From Verrucomicrobiaceae bacterium (GTDB lineage Bacteria > Pseudomonadota > Gammaproteobacteria > Pseudomonadales > CAMLJR01), in contig JAQGNY010000010.1 of NCBI GenBank assembly GCA_028293825.1, positions 1-64,000 on the forward strand: 64,000 bases of DNA, in the 5' to 3' direction. This document shows, one piece after another, positions 9,036 to 20,151 of this stretch; positions within the stretch are counted from its first letter, which is position 1, and each line of letters opens with the position of its first letter. The translations under genes were made by a program, and so were the position numbers. The notes under the pieces were generated by a model. The model saw only the letters and a list, made by a program, of their open reading frames with translations, was not told the DNA's origin and ran no database searches.

Positions 9036-10319
9036 ATGCCCAAGGAATCGATCGCGGTTCAGCGATTACAACCTGGTCTTTATATCGAGCTGCCTCTGAA
9101 ATGGAACGAGCATCCGTTCCTTATGGCGAAATTTCGGCTTAAAGATGACGGACAGATCAGCATCATTCGGCAGCTCGGCTTAAAAGAGGTTTGGTATTAC
9201 CCGGAAAAGTCGCAGGGTGAGCCGAAGCCGGAAGCCGTGGAGGATTCGTCGGACGCTGCGAATGAGTTGGATGCAACCCCGGAAGAAGTTAAATCGCAGT
9301 GGGAAAAAAAAGAAGAGCTGGCGGCGACATTGCGACGGCGTCGGCAGCAGATTCAGCAGGTCGAAGGCCAGTACAACGACACCGTCGATGACGTAAAAGC
9401 GCTGATGAGCAAAATGGGTAGCGCGCCGGTGCAGGCGATGAACGAGGCGACCAAAGTGGTGGGCGCCATCGTCGCAACGCTGTCTGCCGACAAGGAGGTA
9501 TTGGTGCAATTGATGAACGCCAATAACCTCGACGATAGTTTGTATTTTCACGTACTTAATGTGTCGGTGCTGGCTTTGCTTGTCGCCAAGGAAATTGGTA
9601 TCGAGGATAAAGAACAATTGATGGCGCTCGGTTTGGCGGCGTTATTACACGATATCGGTCATGTGAAATTGCCGTCGCAGTTGTTGCGAAAAACAACGCC
9701 ACTTAACAAACCTGAATTCGAGTTGTACATGCGCCATGTGCGCTTCGCGACCGAAATGATTGCGCAGCACGCCAAGTTGAAGCTCACGATCAAACCGTTG
9801 CTGCTGACGCTGATAGATCAGCATCATGTGTTCCTCGATGGCAGTGGTTACCCCGCCACTATCGCTCCGGACAAGGTGCATCAACTCAGCAAGGTGCTTG
9901 CGATCGTTAATTATTACGACGAGCTGTGCAATCATAACGATCCGTTGCAGAGCTTGACACCGCATGAAGCGTTGAGCGCGATGTTTTCGAAACAATCGGC
10001 GAAATTTGATAAACAGATTTTGCAGGCACTGGTAAAAATGCTAGGTATTTATCCGCCGGGCACGGTAGTGCAATTGTCCGATGAATCATTCGCGATGGTG
10101 ATTTATTTAAATCGCAAAGAATTATTGCGGCCCGGCGTGATGATGTATTCAGCGGAAGTGCCAAAGCAGGAAGCGGTAATTATCGATTTGGCCGATCAGA
10201 GCGAATTAACCATTCGCAAAAGTTTGCGACCGGCGCAATTAAGTGCAGAGGTATTTGAGTATTTAAGCCCACGTCAACGCGTGAGTTATTTTTTCGCGTT
10301 GAAAGAGGGCGACAAATAA
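9036..10319 (+). CDS. DUF3391 / HD-GYP-type protein with divergent active site
   Basis: About 427 aa from the ATG at 9036 (an in-frame ATG at 8964 is also possible; neither has a clear ribosome site). The N-terminus (VQRLQPGLYIELP) is the DUF3391 domain common to Pseudomonas-type HD-GYP proteins, followed by a charged coil and an HD domain (LLHDIGH). HD-GYP proteins hydrolyse cyclic di-GMP. Here the signature is altered: HHVFLDGSGYP in place of HHExxDGxGYP, and NYYDEL where DxYDAL is usual. Activity may be lost or changed, leaving a binding or scaffold role. It follows the STAS switch divergently and may share its function. Confidence 0.85.
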   Translation: MPKESIAVQRLQPGLYIELPLKWNEHPFLMAKFRLKDDGQISIIRQLGLKEVWYYPEKSQGEPKPEAVEDSSDAANELDATPEEVKSQWEKKEELAATLRRRRQQIQQVEGQYNDTVDDVKALMSKMGSAPVQAMNEATKVVGAIVATLSADKEVLVQLMNANNLDDSLYFHVLNVSVLALLVAKEIGIEDKEQLMALGLAALLHDIGHVKLPSQLLRKTTPLNKPEFELYMRHVRFATEMIAQHAKLKLTIKPLLLTLIDQHHVFLDGSGYPATIAPDKVHQLSKVLAIVNYYDELCNHNDPLQSLTPHEALSAMFSKQSAKFDKQILQALVKMLGIYPPGTVVQLSDESFAMVIYLNRKELLRPGVMMYSAEVPKQEAVIIDLADQSELTIRKSLRPAQLSAEVFEYLSPRQRVSYFFALKEGDK

Positions 10320-10358
10320 AAATTACAATGATGCTTTTGGTTACAGCCAGCTGCTCAA

Positions 10359-11312
10359 TTACAGCCAGCCTTTGCGCTTGAAATACCAATACGGCGCAAT
10401 GCCGGATAGCACCATCAGTACTACCGCCATCGGGTAACCGAGTTCCCAATTCAGCTCCGGCATGATCTGAAAATTCATCCCGTACATGCTCGCCACCAAT
10501 GTCGGTGGTAAAAAAACCACGGCGGCAATCGAGAAAATTTTAATGATTTGGTTTTGTTCGATATTAATAAAACCCTGCGCGGCATCCATCAGGAAGTTTA
10601 TTTTTTCAAACAGAAACGCGGTGTGTGACATCAATGTTTCGATATCGCGGAAAATTTCGCGACACGTGTCTTGTTGCTCGGGATAGCTGCGAATGTGACG
10701 TTGTAGAAATGAAATCGAGCGCTGCGTATCCATCAAGCACAGACGAATTTTTCCGTTGCTGTCTTCGAGCTTGGCAAGGTTGTCGATCGCGTCTTCCAAT
10801 TCGCCGCTGACTTCTTCCAGCACCATGAAGCTGACATTTTCCAGGCGGCGGTGAATATCCTCGAGCGAGTCGGCGAGGTTTTCCACTTTCTGTTCGAGCA
10901 GTGCCAGCATGATATCGAGTGAGTTTTTCGCCTCGACCCAACCGCGATGCGCGCGCATGCGCAGCAATCGAAAGTCCGGCAGTTCGGTATCGCGAAACGT
11001 CAGCAATTGGCGATCGTTAAGAATGAACGCGACCGAATCCGTTTTGTGGCGGCCTTCGCTTTGATACAGAAACAACGAGTGCACGTGAATGCCTGCGCTG
11101 TCGATGAAGTAGCGCGCGGATGCTTCGATCTCTTCCATTTCGTCGGGATCGGGCAACGGTGCCTTGTGCACGGTTTCGATTAACGCGCGCTCTTCGGCGG
11201 TGGGGTCGGTGACATCGACCCAGCTGGCTTCGGCAATTGGGATCGGTTCGCGCCCTGGGCCGGAGCGCATTTCTTTAAGGGTCATGTCGACGATGTTGAA
11301 TATGTGCAGCAT
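10359..11312 (-). CDS. corA: CorA-family divalent cation transporter
   Basis: A 317-aa inner-membrane magnesium/cobalt channel subunit. The cytoplasmic N-terminal domain and long helix are followed by two C-terminal membrane segments; the signature YGMNF ends the first, and the acidic-aromatic loop (PELNWELGYP) separates the two. The start at 11312 (MLHIFN) is chosen because the family begins near there; the longer frame to 11396 adds unrelated residues. It is divergent from carA. Its stop codon lies next to a short direct repeat of its own last codons (TTACAGCCAGC at 10341-10351 and 10359-10369), a trace of a small duplication. Confidence 0.9.
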   Translation of the reverse strand: MLHIFNIVDMTLKEMRSGPGREPIPIAEASWVDVTDPTAEERALIETVHKAPLPDPDEMEEIEASARYFIDSAGIHVHSLFLYQSEGRHKTDSVAFILNDRQLLTFRDTELPDFRLLRMRAHRGWVEAKNSLDIMLALLEQKVENLADSLEDIHRRLENVSFMVLEEVSGELEDAIDNLAKLEDSNGKIRLCLMDTQRSISFLQRHIRSYPEQQDTCREIFRDIETLMSHTAFLFEKINFLMDAAQGFINIEQNQIIKIFSIAAVVFLPPTLVASMYGMNFQIMPELNWELGYPMAVVLMVLSGIAPYWYFKRKGWL

Positions 11313-11481
11313 TGACGACGTCTCGCTGGCTGGATTTATGGGCCGGAATGCAATCCGGCGCGGATGGTATAGGCAGTGTCGCGTGATCGCAACCATCCCT
11401 CGGCGTATTTCAACTGCGCCAGTCTATCCCACACTATAGGTGACGAATGTGCGGACGACAGCTTTTCGCGGTGCGTTTGGG

Positions 11482-11511
11482 TGGACACTGCGACGGGCCT
11501 TCGCGTAGAAT
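11482..11511 (+). promoter_or_regulatory. Candidate carAB promoter
   Basis: TGGACA at 11482-11487 and TAGAAT at 11506-11511, separated by 18 bp, read as a sigma-70 promoter. It lies upstream of the carA leader hairpins and points at carA. Confidence 0.5.
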
Positions 11512-11543
11512 GCGCGTCCGCGATACACGGTGGAATAATTCTT

Positions 11544-11583
11544 AAAAAAGCGAGATGGGGCAACAACTTCATCTCGCTTTTTT
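11544..11583 (+). terminator. Intrinsic terminator in the carA leader (putative attenuator)
   Basis: A perfect 14-bp inverted repeat, AAAAAAGCGAGATG / CATCTCGCTTTTTT, with a 12-nt loop and a terminal T run. It sits between divergent corA and carA, so it ends no upstream gene on the plus strand; it lies about 30 nt after the predicted carA transcription start. A second structure follows at 11593-11632 (arms CACTTGGC / GCTAAGTG around CGTGT-TTTT-ACACG). This arrangement suggests premature termination control of carAB. Confidence 0.6.
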
Positions 11584-11681
11584 ACAAATGACACTTGGCT
11601 TTCTGTGAACGTGTTTTTACACGCGCTAAGTGCTTCCGCCTCCATCTTCAATTGTTTAGCCAGTCCTTCGAGGAGGTTCGT

Positions 11682-12812
11682 TTGATCGTCCCAGCCCTGC
11701 TCGCCCTAGAAGATGGCAGCCTGTTTCGGGGTACTGCTATCGGTGCCGAAGGCTTATCCAGCGGCGAAGTGGTATTCAACACCGCGATGACTGGCTATCA
11801 GGAGATCCTCACCGATCCCTCATACGCCCAGCAGATAGTGACGTTGACCTATCCGCATATCGGCAACACCGGCACCAACAGCGAAGACGAGGAAGCCCCG
11901 CAAATTTGGGCGACCGGTCTGATCATTCGCGATTTGCCATTGGTAGCCAGCAATTTTCGCAATCAACAATCGCTCGACGATTATCTGCGCGCGCGCAATA
12001 TCATGGGCATTGCCGATATCGACACGCGGCGCCTGACGCGCATCCTGCGCGACAAGGGCGCTCAGAACGGCTGCATTATGGCCGGCACCGTCGACGACGA
12101 AACCGCACTTGCCGCCGCGCGCGCCTTTCCCGGTCTCAAGGGCATGGACCTCGCCAAAATCGTATCGACCAAGACGAGTTATCCGTGGACGCAGGGCAGC
12201 TGGGCGCTGGGCGAGGGTTTTCGCGAATTCACTGCTACCGAATTGCCGCTGCATGTCGTCGCGTACGATTACGGCGTCAAGCGCAATATCCTGCGGATGT
12301 TGGCCGATCGCGGTTGCCGCTTGACTGTGGTCCCCGCGCAAACGTCCGCCGCCGACGTGCTCGCGCTGCAGCCGGATGGGATTTTCCTGTCCAATGGCCC
12401 TGGCGATCCCGAGCCCTGCGATTACGCAATCAAAGCTATTGCCGAGTTTCTCGAAACCGATATTCCGGTGTTCGGCATCTGTCTCGGACATCAATTGCTT
12501 GGTCTTGCCAGCGGCGCGAAAACACTGAAGATGAAGTTCGGTCACCACGGCGCGAATCATCCGGTACAGAATCTCGATAACGGCAGTGTGCTGATCACCA
12601 GCCAGAACCACGGTTTTGCGGTCGATGAAAGCACGTTGCCGGATACGATTCGGGTCACGCACAAATCGCTGTTCGACGATTCTCTGCAAGGGATTCATCG
12701 CACTGATCGTCCGGCGTTCAGTTTTCAAGGGCACCCGGAAGCGAGCCCAGGCCCGCACGATGCGGCATCGTTGTTCGATCATTTCATCGAGCTGATGCAG
12801 GCGCGCCGCTGA
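11682..12812 (+). CDS. carA: Carbamoyl-phosphate synthase small (glutaminase) subunit
   Basis: CarA hydrolyses glutamine and channels ammonia to CarB for carbamoyl phosphate, feeding arginine and pyrimidine synthesis. I place the start at TTG 11682 because AGGAGG lies at 11671-11676 with 5-nt spacing, giving 376 aa starting [16 protein letters not shown]; the family is about 380 aa. The glutaminase domain shows the catalytic Cys in [15 protein letters not shown] and the His/Glu pair in [13 protein letters not shown]. carB follows after 60 bp. The leader hairpins upstream suggest attenuation. Confidence 0.96.
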   Translation: MIVPALLALEDGSLFRGTAIGAEGLSSGEVVFNTAMTGYQEILTDPSYAQQIVTLTYPHIGNTGTNSEDEEAPQIWATGLIIRDLPLVASNFRNQQSLDDYLRARNIMGIADIDTRRLTRILRDKGAQNGCIMAGTVDDETALAAARAFPGLKGMDLAKIVSTKTSYPWTQGSWALGEGFREFTATELPLHVVAYDYGVKRNILRMLADRGCRLTVVPAQTSAADVLALQPDGIFLSNGPGDPEPCDYAIKAIAEFLETDIPVFGICLGHQLLGLASGAKTLKMKFGHHGANHPVQNLDNGSVLITSQNHGFAVDESTLPDTIRVTHKSLFDDSLQGIHRTDRPAFSFQGHPEASPGPHDAASLFDHFIELMQARR

Positions 12813-12872
12813 GCGCGACAGTTAGATAATTGAAACAAGTTTTTCGCTTAAACCCGTTCTGCCGAGATAAGC

Positions 12873-15800
12873 ATGCCGAAACGTACTGACATCAAAAGCA
12901 TTCTGATTATCGGCGCCGGTCCGATCGTTATCGGTCAGGCCTGCGAATTCGATTATTCGGGCGCGCAGGCGTGTAAGGCGCTGCGCGAAGAGGGTTTTCG
13001 CGTGGTGCTGGTGAACTCGAATCCGGCCACGATCATGACCGATCCGGCGATGGCGGATGCGACCTACATCGAGCCGGTGAACTGGCAAACCGTCGCGAAA
13101 ATTATCGAAAAAGAACGCCCCGACGCATTGCTGCCGACGATGGGCGGACAGACCGCATTGAATTGCGCGCTCGATTTAGCCAAGCATGGCATCCTCGAAA
13201 AATTCGGCGTCGAAATGATCGGCGCGAAAAAGCCCGCGATCGACATGGCCGAAGACCGCCAGTTGTTTCGTCAGGCGATGGCGCGCATCGGCCTTGAATG
13301 CCCGCGCGCAGCGATTGCGCACAGCATGGAAGAAGCGCTGCAAGTGCTCGATCAAATCGGTTTTCCGTGCATCATCCGGCCGTCGTTCACGATGGGCGGC
13401 TCCGGCGGCGGTATTGCGTACAACCGCGAAGAATTCATGGAGATTTGCGACCGCGGCCTCGACCTGTCGCCGACTAGCGAACTGCTGATCGACGAGTCGT
13501 TGATCGGTTGGAAAGAGTACGAAATGGAAGTCGTGCGCGACTCCAAAGACAATTGCATCATCGTCTGCTCGATCGAAAACTTCGACGCAATGGGCGTGCA
13601 CACCGGCGACTCGATTACCGTGGCGCCGGCGCAGACATTGACCGATCGCGAATATCAAATCATGCGCAACGCATCGATTGCAGTGCTGCGTGAAATCGGC
13701 GTCGAAACCGGCGGTTCCAACGTGCAATTCGGCGTCAATCCGGAAGACGGCCGCATGGTCGTGATCGAGATGAATCCGCGTGTGTCGCGCTCATCCGCGC
13801 TGGCATCGAAAGCGACCGGCTTTCCGATTGCGAAAATCGCCGCGAAACTGGCGATCGGTTACACGCTTGACGAATTGCGCAATGAAATTACCGGCGGCGC
13901 GACGCCGGCGTCGTTCGAGCCGTCAATCGATTACGTCGTTACAAAAATTCCGCGCTTCACCTTTGAAAAATTCCCTGAAGCGAATTCGCGTCTGCACACG
14001 CAGATGAAATCGGTCGGCGAAGTGATGGCGATCGGACGTACGTTTCAAGAATCGATTCAGAAAGCGCTGCGTGGTTTGGAAGTCGGCTCGTCCGGCTTCG
14101 AACATAAAGTCGATATCGATACCGACGACGCGCGCGACAAATTAATCAGCGAATTGAAAAACCCCGGTCCGGATCGTATTTGGTACGTAGGTGATGCGTT
14201 CCGCGCCGATATGAGCGTGGCGGAAGTGTACGAATATTCCGCCATCGATCCGTGGTTTCTGGTGCAAATCGAAGACCTGATCAAAACCGAAAATGCGCTG
14301 AAAACGGTCGCGGTTTCGGATATCGACGCCGACTTTATGCGGCGCCTGAAACGCAAAGGTTTCTCCGATAAGCGCCTCGCCGTGTTATTGGCCGTCAGCG
14401 AAAAAGAAATGCGCCGCCGTCGTCATCAGCTCGGCGTGCGGCCAGTCTATAAACGCGTCGATACCTGCGCGGCGGAGTTTTCAACCAGCACCGCGTATAT
14501 GTACTCGACCTACGAGGAAGAGTGCGAGGCGAATGTCAGCACGCGCGACAAGATTCTGGTATTAGGCGGCGGGCCGAATCGCATCGGTCAAGGCATCGAG
14601 TTCGATTATTGCTGCGTGCATGCAGCGCTGGCGCTGCGTGAAGACGGTTACGAGACCATCATGGTCAACTGCAATCCGGAAACCGTATCGACCGATTACG
14701 ACACGTCCGACCGTTTATATTTCGAGCCGGTGACGCTTGAAGACGTGTTGGAAATTGTTGCAAAAGAAAAACCAGTGGGCGTGATCGTGCAATTCGGTGG
14801 GCAAACGCCGCTGAAATTGGCGCGCGATCTCGAAGCGAATGGCGTGCCGATTATCGGCACCAGCCCCGATGCGATCGATCGCGCGGAAGACCGTGAGCGC
14901 TTCCAGCAAATGATCGAGCGTCTGCAATTGAAGCAGCCGCCGAATGCGACTGTGCGCTCGGTCGAGCAAGCGCTTAGCGCGGCGCAGAAAATTGGATTCC
15001 CGCTGGTGGTGCGTCCTTCGTACGTACTCGGTGGTCGCGCGATGGAAGTCGTGCACAAGGAAGAAGAGCTGAAGCGCTATATGCGCGAAGCGGTGCAGGT
15101 TTCCGAAGATTCGCCGGTATTGCTCGATCACTTCCTGCACGCCGCGGTCGAGATCGATGTCGATGCGGTGAGCGACGGCACTACCGTTGTTATCGGCGCA
15201 ATCATGCAACACATTGAGCAGGCTGGCATTCACTCCGGCGATTCAGCGTGTTCGCTGCCGCCGTATTCGGTCAGTGCCGAGCTGCAAGACAAAATGCGCG
15301 AGCAAGTAAAGCGCATGGCGCTTGAACTCGGTGTCATCGGTTTGATGAACGTGCAGTTGGCGGTTCAGGATGGCGAAATTTATGTCATCGAAGTCAATCC
15401 TCGCGCTTCGCGTACCGTGCCTTTCGTGTCGAAGGCAATCGGTGTTTCGCTGGCGAAAATTGCCGCGCGTTGTATGGCTGGCAAGACGCTGGCGCAACAG
15501 GATTTCACTAAAGAAGTGGTGCCGCCGTATTTCGCGGTGAAAGAGGCGGTGTTTCCGTTCAATAAATTCCCGGGCGTCGATCCGATCCTCGGCCCGGAAA
15601 TGAAATCCACCGGCGAAGTGATGGGCTTAGGCGATACGTTTGCTGAGGCTTACGCCAAAGCGCAATCCGGTGCGGGCGAACATTTGCCGCATGGCGGCAA
15701 GGCATTTCTGAGCGTGCGCGATCAGGACAAACCATTCGTAGCGCAAGTTGCGCGCGATTTGGTGCAGCTTGGTTTTACACTCTGTGCGACGCGCGGTACG

Positions 15801-16094
15801 CAGCGCATTTTGGCGGCGGAAGGGATCGAATGTCAGCGTGTTAACAAGGTAAACGAAGGGCGTCCACATATCGTCGATATGGCTAAAAACGGCGAGATCG
15901 ATTTAATCGTCAATACCACCGAAGGCCGCCAGGCAATCGCGGACTCATCGACGATTCGGCGCTCGGCGTTATCGAATAAGATTTTTTACAGCACCACGTT
16001 GGCCGGTGCAGAGGCGGTCGTGCTTGCGCTGCGTCTGGGTGAAGAGAAGGCCGTGCGGCCATTACAGGAAGTGCACAGGAGGTTAAACGCATGA
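12873..16094 (+). CDS. carB: Carbamoyl-phosphate synthase large subunit
   Basis: The 1073-aa synthetase uses two ATP, bicarbonate and ammonia from CarA to make carbamoyl phosphate. Two homologous ATP-grasp halves are visible: the first opens with [21 protein letters not shown] and the second with [18 protein letters not shown] at about residue 560. A C-terminal MGS-like allosteric domain (about 930-1073) would bind regulators such as UMP and ornithine. The stop overlaps the greA start by 4 nt, so carA-carB-greA is one transcription unit, as in Pseudomonas. Confidence 0.98.
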   Translation: MPKRTDIKSILIIGAGPIVIGQACEFDYSGAQACKALREEGFRVVLVNSNPATIMTDPAMADATYIEPVNWQTVAKIIEKERPDALLPTMGGQTALNCALDLAKHGILEKFGVEMIGAKKPAIDMAEDRQLFRQAMARIGLECPRAAIAHSMEEALQVLDQIGFPCIIRPSFTMGGSGGGIAYNREEFMEICDRGLDLSPTSELLIDESLIGWKEYEMEVVRDSKDNCIIVCSIENFDAMGVHTGDSITVAPAQTLTDREYQIMRNASIAVLREIGVETGGSNVQFGVNPEDGRMVVIEMNPRVSRSSALASKATGFPIAKIAAKLAIGYTLDELRNEITGGATPASFEPSIDYVVTKIPRFTFEKFPEANSRLHTQMKSVGEVMAIGRTFQESIQKALRGLEVGSSGFEHKVDIDTDDARDKLISELKNPGPDRIWYVGDAFRADMSVAEVYEYSAIDPWFLVQIEDLIKTENALKTVAVSDIDADFMRRLKRKGFSDKRLAVLLAVSEKEMRRRRHQLGVRPVYKRVDTCAAEFSTSTAYMYSTYEEECEANVSTRDKILVLGGGPNRIGQGIEFDYCCVHAALALREDGYETIMVNCNPETVSTDYDTSDRLYFEPVTLEDVLEIVAKEKPVGVIVQFGGQTPLKLARDLEANGVPIIGTSPDAIDRAEDRERFQQMIERLQLKQPPNATVRSVEQALSAAQKIGFPLVVRPSYVLGGRAMEVVHKEEELKRYMREAVQVSEDSPVLLDHFLHAAVEIDVDAVSDGTTVVIGAIMQHIEQAGIHSGDSACSLPPYSVSAELQDKMREQVKRMALELGVIGLMNVQLAVQDGEIYVIEVNPRASRTVPFVSKAIGVSLAKIAARCMAGKTLAQQDFTKEVVPPYFAVKEAVFPFNKFPGVDPILGPEMKSTGEVMGLGDTFAEAYAKAQSGAGEHLPHGGKAFLSVRDQDKPFVAQVARDLVQLGFTLCATRGTQRILAAEGIECQRVNKVNEGRPHIVDMAKNGEIDLIVNTTEGRQAIADSSTIRRSALSNKIFYSTTLAGAEAVVLALRLGEEKAVRPLQEVHRRLNA

Positions 16095-16573
16095 GCGCCA
16101 ATCAATTTCCAATGACCATCACTGGTGAAGCGGCGTTGCGTGAAGAATTACAGCGGCTGAAAAGTGTCGATCGCCCGCGCATTATTCAAGCGATTGCTGA
16201 AGCGCGTGCGCACGGCGACTTGAAAGAAAACGCCGAATATCACGCAGCACGTGATCAGCAGAGTTTCTGCGAAGGTCGTATTCAGGAGTTGGAAGGCAAG
16301 CTTGGCAATGCGCGCATTATCGATGTCACCAAAATTCCACGCACCGGCAAGGTGATTTTTGGCGTTACGGTCGATTTGATTAACTGCAAAACCGAAGAAG
16401 CCGTGGTTTACAAAATCGTCGGCGAAGACGAAGCGGATGTTAAACAGCATCGAGTATCGGTGACGTCGCCTATAGCCCGCGCATTAATCGGCAAGGAAGT
16501 CGGTGATGTAGTGATCGTGAAAGCGCCTAACGGCGATATCGAATACGAAATTGAAGACGTGCGTCACGTATAA
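16091..16573 (+). CDS. greA: Transcription elongation factor GreA
   Basis: GreA rescues backtracked RNA polymerase by stimulating transcript cleavage. The 160-aa protein has the N-terminal coiled coil with the tip [15 protein letters not shown], whose acidic residues reach the polymerase active site, and the C-terminal FKBP-like domain ending [14 protein letters not shown]. The start is ATG 16091 behind AGGAGG. It overlaps the carB stop. A GC-rich hairpin follows. Confidence 0.97.
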   Translation: MSANQFPMTITGEAALREELQRLKSVDRPRIIQAIAEARAHGDLKENAEYHAARDQQSFCEGRIQELEGKLGNARIIDVTKIPRTGKVIFGVTVDLINCKTEEAVVYKIVGEDEADVKQHRVSVTSPIARALIGKEVGDVVIVKAPNGDIEYEIEDVRHV

Positions 16574-16580
16574 ATACTAA

Positions 16581-16597
16581 AGGGCGCGTGGCGCCCT
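16581..16597. terminator. Hairpin between convergent greA and yhbY
   Basis: AGGGCGC-GTG-GCGCCCT, a 7-bp GC-rich stem with a 3-nt loop, lies directly between the two convergent stop codons. There is no T run, so it may act as a weak bidirectional terminator or only protect 3' ends. Confidence 0.45.
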
Positions 16598-16605
16598 AAT
16601 CGCGG

Positions 16606-16914
16606 CTATACCGGACGCAGTAAATTCGACAGACGCGGATTCGGTTTTTTCGCCGCACGAAATATCAACACCACCTTTCCCACCGCTTGTACCAATTCCG
16701 CACGATGCTGTTCGCACAATGTGACCGCCAATTCACGGCGTGCGCTCGGGTCGGCTAGCGCCAATTTCACTTTGATCAGCTCATGGTCTTCTAGTGCGCG
16801 TTCGAGCTCCAAACTGATGCCCTCGGTAATGCCGCGCTCGGAAATCATAACGATGGGGCGCAATTGATGGCCGATGGTGCGCAATTGTTTCTTGCGGTCT
16901 GGTTCGAAAGGCAT
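16606..16914 (-). CDS. yhbY: Ribosome assembly RNA-binding protein YhbY (CRM domain)
   Basis: A 102-aa single CRM domain associated with 50S ribosome assembly. It keeps KKQLRTIGHQLRPIVMISERGITEG, including the GxxG-like region, and the later ELIKVKLA segment. In most gammaproteobacteria it is divergent from rlmE-ftsH; here the rlmE slot on its other side is decayed. Confidence 0.93.
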   Translation of the reverse strand: MPFEPDRKKQLRTIGHQLRPIVMISERGITEGISLELERALEDHELIKVKLALADPSARRELAVTLCEQHRAELVQAVGKVVLIFRAAKKPNPRLSNLLRPV

Positions 16915-16999
16915 GGCGGTTAGTCGAAGCTGGAAAGGGCGCGCATTGTAATTCAGAAACCGCGCAGCAGATAGTCATGACCAGTTGCCATCGAACCGG

Positions 17000-17245
17000 G
17001 TGCATTAGAGTTCGTGCAATGGTCTTATCGAATATTCGTACGCGACGAGTTTTTGTTTTAGGGCAGCGGCGCCGACATTGTAATCCTCGATACCATCCCC
17101 AATATGAGTGGAGCGGTGATGCAGGTATGACGTCCATCTCGTTTCAATTGAGCTTCAGTTGAACTTTAGTTTAGGTACGCTGCGGATCATGCGGGATTTG
17201 CAAAGCGTTGCGGCGCAATCGCGCACTCGTCCGATGTTAAGTAGA
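17000..17245 (+). pseudogene. rlmE: Decayed rlmE (ftsJ) relic
   Basis: RlmE methylates U2552 of 23S rRNA and normally sits between divergent yhbY and ftsH. No intact frame is present. The stretch 17071-17124 reads ADIVILDTIPNMSGAVMQ, matching the RlmE core SDMAPNMSG, with a stop just before it (17059) and another soon after. In another frame 17180-17230 reads LRIMRDLQSVAAQSRTR, like the C-terminal LREIRxLF...SRxRS region. The frames disagree and the N-terminal SAM-binding part is gone, so I read it as a frameshifted, deleted remnant. The short motif matches are suggestive; the position strengthens them. Confidence 0.55.
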
Positions 17246-17350
17246 AATGCTGATTGTCATTGCGTGGAGCAAGGTCGCTTTCTGTAGTACAGTTTCACTA
17301 GTTGTTTTCCCGCGATGCCGGGGGAAAAGCGCCTAAGAGAGGGTTCATAC

Positions 17351-19270
17351 TTGAACGACATGGCCAAAAATCTCCTGTTGTGGCTGATTATTGCGGCGGT
17401 ACTGCTGACGGTTTTTAATAACTTCAGCATGCAACCCACCAAAGAGCAGCTAACGTATTCCAGCTTTATCGAATCGGTTAAAAACGAGCAAGTAAAGCGT
17501 GTAACTATCGACGGCCAAATAATTAATGGCGAGCGCGTCGATGGTTCGGTATTTGACACAGTGCGTCCGCTCCTCGACGATCCGAAATTGATGGAAGACA
17601 TGTATAACCACAAGGTGGAAATACGTGGTGTCAAACCTGAGCAGCAGAGCCTATGGTCGCAGTTGCTGGTGGCGAGCTTCCCGATTCTGATCATCATTGT
17701 CGTCTTCATGTTTTTCATGCGGCAGATGCAGGGTGGCGCGGGCGGCCGTGGCGGTCCGATGGCGTTTGGTAAAAGCAAGGCGCGACTGCTCGGCGAAGAT
17801 CAGATCAAAACTACCTTTGCTGATGTCGCCGGTTGCGACGAAGCCAAAGAGGATGTCAGCGAGCTGGTTGAGTTTTTGCGCGACCCGGGTAAATTCCAGC
17901 GTCTCGGCGGTCGTATTCCCCGTGGCGTATTGATGGTAGGTCCACCCGGCACCGGTAAAACGCTGTTGGCGAAAGCAATCGCCGGCGAAGCTAAAGTGCC
18001 ATTTTTCTCGATCTCCGGTTCCGACTTCGTCGAAATGTTCGTCGGTGTCGGCGCGTCGCGCGTACGCGACATGTTCGATCAAGCCAAGAAGCAATCGCCC
18101 TGCATCATCTTTATCGATGAAATCGACGCGGTCGGTCGGCATCGCGGCGCTGGTATGGGCGGTGGCCATGACGAACGCGAACAAACTCTGAACCAATTGC
18201 TGGTCGAGATGGACGGCTTTGAAGCAAACGACGGCATTATCGTTATCGCTGCTACCAACCGTCCCGATGTACTAGACCCTGCATTATTGCGGCCGGGTCG
18301 TTTCGATCGTCAGGTAGTGGTCGGCTTGCCCGATATTCGTGGTCGCGAGCAAATTCTGAAAGTACATATGCGCAAAGTGCCGTTGGCCGATGATGTCGAT
18401 GCATCGGTTATTGCGCGTGGTACACCGGGTTTCTCGGGTGCGGATTTGGCGAACTTGGTTAACGAGGCGGCTCTGTTTGCGGCACGCTCCAACAAGCGCA
18501 CCGTTACCATGATGCATTTCGAGTTGGCGAAAGACAAAATCATGATGGGCGCTGAGCGCAAATCGATGGTGATGTCCGACAAAGAGAAGCTCAACACTGC
18601 GTATCACGAAGCCGGCCACGCGATTGTCGGTCGTCTGATGCCAGAACACGATCCGGTTTACAAGGTCAGCATTATTCCGCGCGGCCGCGCTTTGGGCGTT
18701 ACGATGTTCCTGCCCGAAGAGGATCGTTACAGCCTCAGCCGCCGCCATATTGTCGGCAATATCTGTTCGTTATTTGGCGGCCGTATAGCCGAGGAAATGA
18801 TCAACGGCGTCGATGGCGTCACCACGGGTGCGTCCAACGATATCAAGCGCGCCACTGAAATTGCCCGCAATATGGTTACCAAGTGGGGCTTGTCGGAAAA
18901 AATGGGCCCGCTGCTGTATGAAGAAAACGAGGAAGAGGTGTTCCTCGGTCGCTCATCGGGCGGCGGCGGTCGCAGCGTTTCCGGTGAAACGGCAAAAGAC
19001 ATCGACCACGAAGTGCGCCGTATCATCGACGAGTGTTATACGACTGCGAAAAGCTTGTTGGTTGAGAACCGCGAGAAACTCGAAATGATGGCGGACGCAC
19101 TGGTGCAGTACGAAACCATTGATGCGATTCAAATCGACGACATCATGTCCGGACGTAAACCGCGTCCGCCGGCCGATTGGACCAACAATCCACCGAGCGG
19201 CGGCAGCACGGTTCCAGCGCCGGATGACAATCGCCCCAGCCCCATTGGCGGACCTGCCGGCGAACACTGA
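17351..19270 (+). CDS. ftsH: ATP-dependent zinc metalloprotease FtsH
   Basis: A membrane-bound AAA+ protease that degrades misfolded membrane proteins and regulators such as LpxC. About 639 aa. I favour the TTG at 17351 (reads [16 protein letters not shown] about 10 nt upstream); the ATG at 17360 is also possible. Visible: a first membrane helix ([16 protein letters not shown]), a periplasmic loop, a second helix near residue 100-120, Walker A GPPGTGKT, Walker [13 protein letters not shown], the SRH region with [20 protein letters not shown], and the zinc site HEAGH. folP follows 8 bp later. Confidence 0.97.
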   Translation: MNDMAKNLLLWLIIAAVLLTVFNNFSMQPTKEQLTYSSFIESVKNEQVKRVTIDGQIINGERVDGSVFDTVRPLLDDPKLMEDMYNHKVEIRGVKPEQQSLWSQLLVASFPILIIIVVFMFFMRQMQGGAGGRGGPMAFGKSKARLLGEDQIKTTFADVAGCDEAKEDVSELVEFLRDPGKFQRLGGRIPRGVLMVGPPGTGKTLLAKAIAGEAKVPFFSISGSDFVEMFVGVGASRVRDMFDQAKKQSPCIIFIDEIDAVGRHRGAGMGGGHDEREQTLNQLLVEMDGFEANDGIIVIAATNRPDVLDPALLRPGRFDRQVVVGLPDIRGREQILKVHMRKVPLADDVDASVIARGTPGFSGADLANLVNEAALFAARSNKRTVTMMHFELAKDKIMMGAERKSMVMSDKEKLNTAYHEAGHAIVGRLMPEHDPVYKVSIIPRGRALGVTMFLPEEDRYSLSRRHIVGNICSLFGGRIAEEMINGVDGVTTGASNDIKRATEIARNMVTKWGLSEKMGPLLYEENEEEVFLGRSSGGGGRSVSGETAKDIDHEVRRIIDECYTTAKSLLVENREKLEMMADALVQYETIDAIQIDDIMSGRKPRPPADWTNNPPSGGSTVPAPDDNRPSPIGGPAGEH

Positions 19271-19278
19271 CAGTCAGC

Positions 19279-20151
19279 ATGATCATTAAACCTCTCGGTC
19301 CGGCGCTTAATTGCGCCGGACGCGTTTTAGATCTCTCCCGCCCACGCGTGATGGGCATTTTGAACGTAACGCCCGATTCGTTTTCGGACGGTGGGGTGCT
19401 CTATTCCGGTGCTAATTTAGCGCTCGATAAAGTGCTGCATCGCGTCGAACAAATGGTCAGTGAGGGCGCCGATATCATCGATATCGGTGGCGAATCGACG
19501 CGTCCCGGTGCGGCCGCTGTTTCTTCGCAAGAAGAGCAAGATCGAGTGCTGCCGGTGATCGAACGTCTCGCGCGCGATTTCGATGTCGTGCTGTCCGTCG
19601 ATACCAGCAATCCACAGCTTATGTTGGCCGCTGCTGCATCGGGAGTGGGGTTTATCAACGATGTGCGCGCGCTGGCGCGACCCGGAGCCATTGAAGCTGT
19701 CGCAGCCACCGGCTTGCCCGCGTGTTTGATGCATATGCAGGGTGAGCCGAGCTCGATGCAACAGGCGCCAGCCTATGCCGATGTAGTCGCAGACGTTATG
19801 GCATTCCTAACGCAACGTATTGAAGCGTGTACTAAACTGGGAGTCGCGCGGCGCAATCTCGTTATCGACCCTGGCTTTGGCTTTGGTAAATCCGCGCAAC
19901 ACAATCTGCAGCTGTTAAACCGTTTGGATCAGCTGCAATCCCTGCATTGTCCGATCCTGGTTGGGTTGTCGCGTAAATCGCTAATTGGTCAGGTTCTAAA
20001 GCGTCCGGTGTCCGAGCGGTTGGCCGGCAGCTTGGCATTAGCAGCCATTGCCGCAATGCGCGGAGCCGTTATATTTCGAGTGCACGATGTGCGTGAAACT
20101 GCCGATGCGGTTCGCCTCTGCACCAGCGTTTTCAAGGAGCAAGTTGAGTGA
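19279..20151 (+). CDS. folP: Dihydropteroate synthase
   Basis: FolP joins p-aminobenzoate to dihydropterin pyrophosphate in folate synthesis and is the sulfonamide target. The 290-aa TIM barrel shows the signatures [23 protein letters not shown] and SVDTSNP. It lies 8 bp after ftsH and overlaps glmM by 4 nt (GTGA), the usual gammaproteobacterial ftsH-folP-glmM order. Confidence 0.97.
   Translation: MIIKPLGPALNCAGRVLDLSRPRVMGILNVTPDSFSDGGVLYSGANLALDKVLHRVEQMVSEGADIIDIGGESTRPGAAAVSSQEEQDRVLPVIERLARDFDVVLSVDTSNPQLMLAAAASGVGFINDVRALARPGAIEAVAATGLPACLMHMQGEPSSMQQAPAYADVVADVMAFLTQRIEACTKLGVARRNLVIDPGFGFGKSAQHNLQLLNRLDQLQSLHCPILVGLSRKSLIGQVLKRPVSERLAGSLALAAIAAMRGAVIFRVHDVRETADAVRLCTSVFKEQVE

Noticed and set aside
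11820-12782. A 320-aa minus-strand frame under carA.
   Set aside because: Shadow of carA, with no recognisable motif and no ribosome site.
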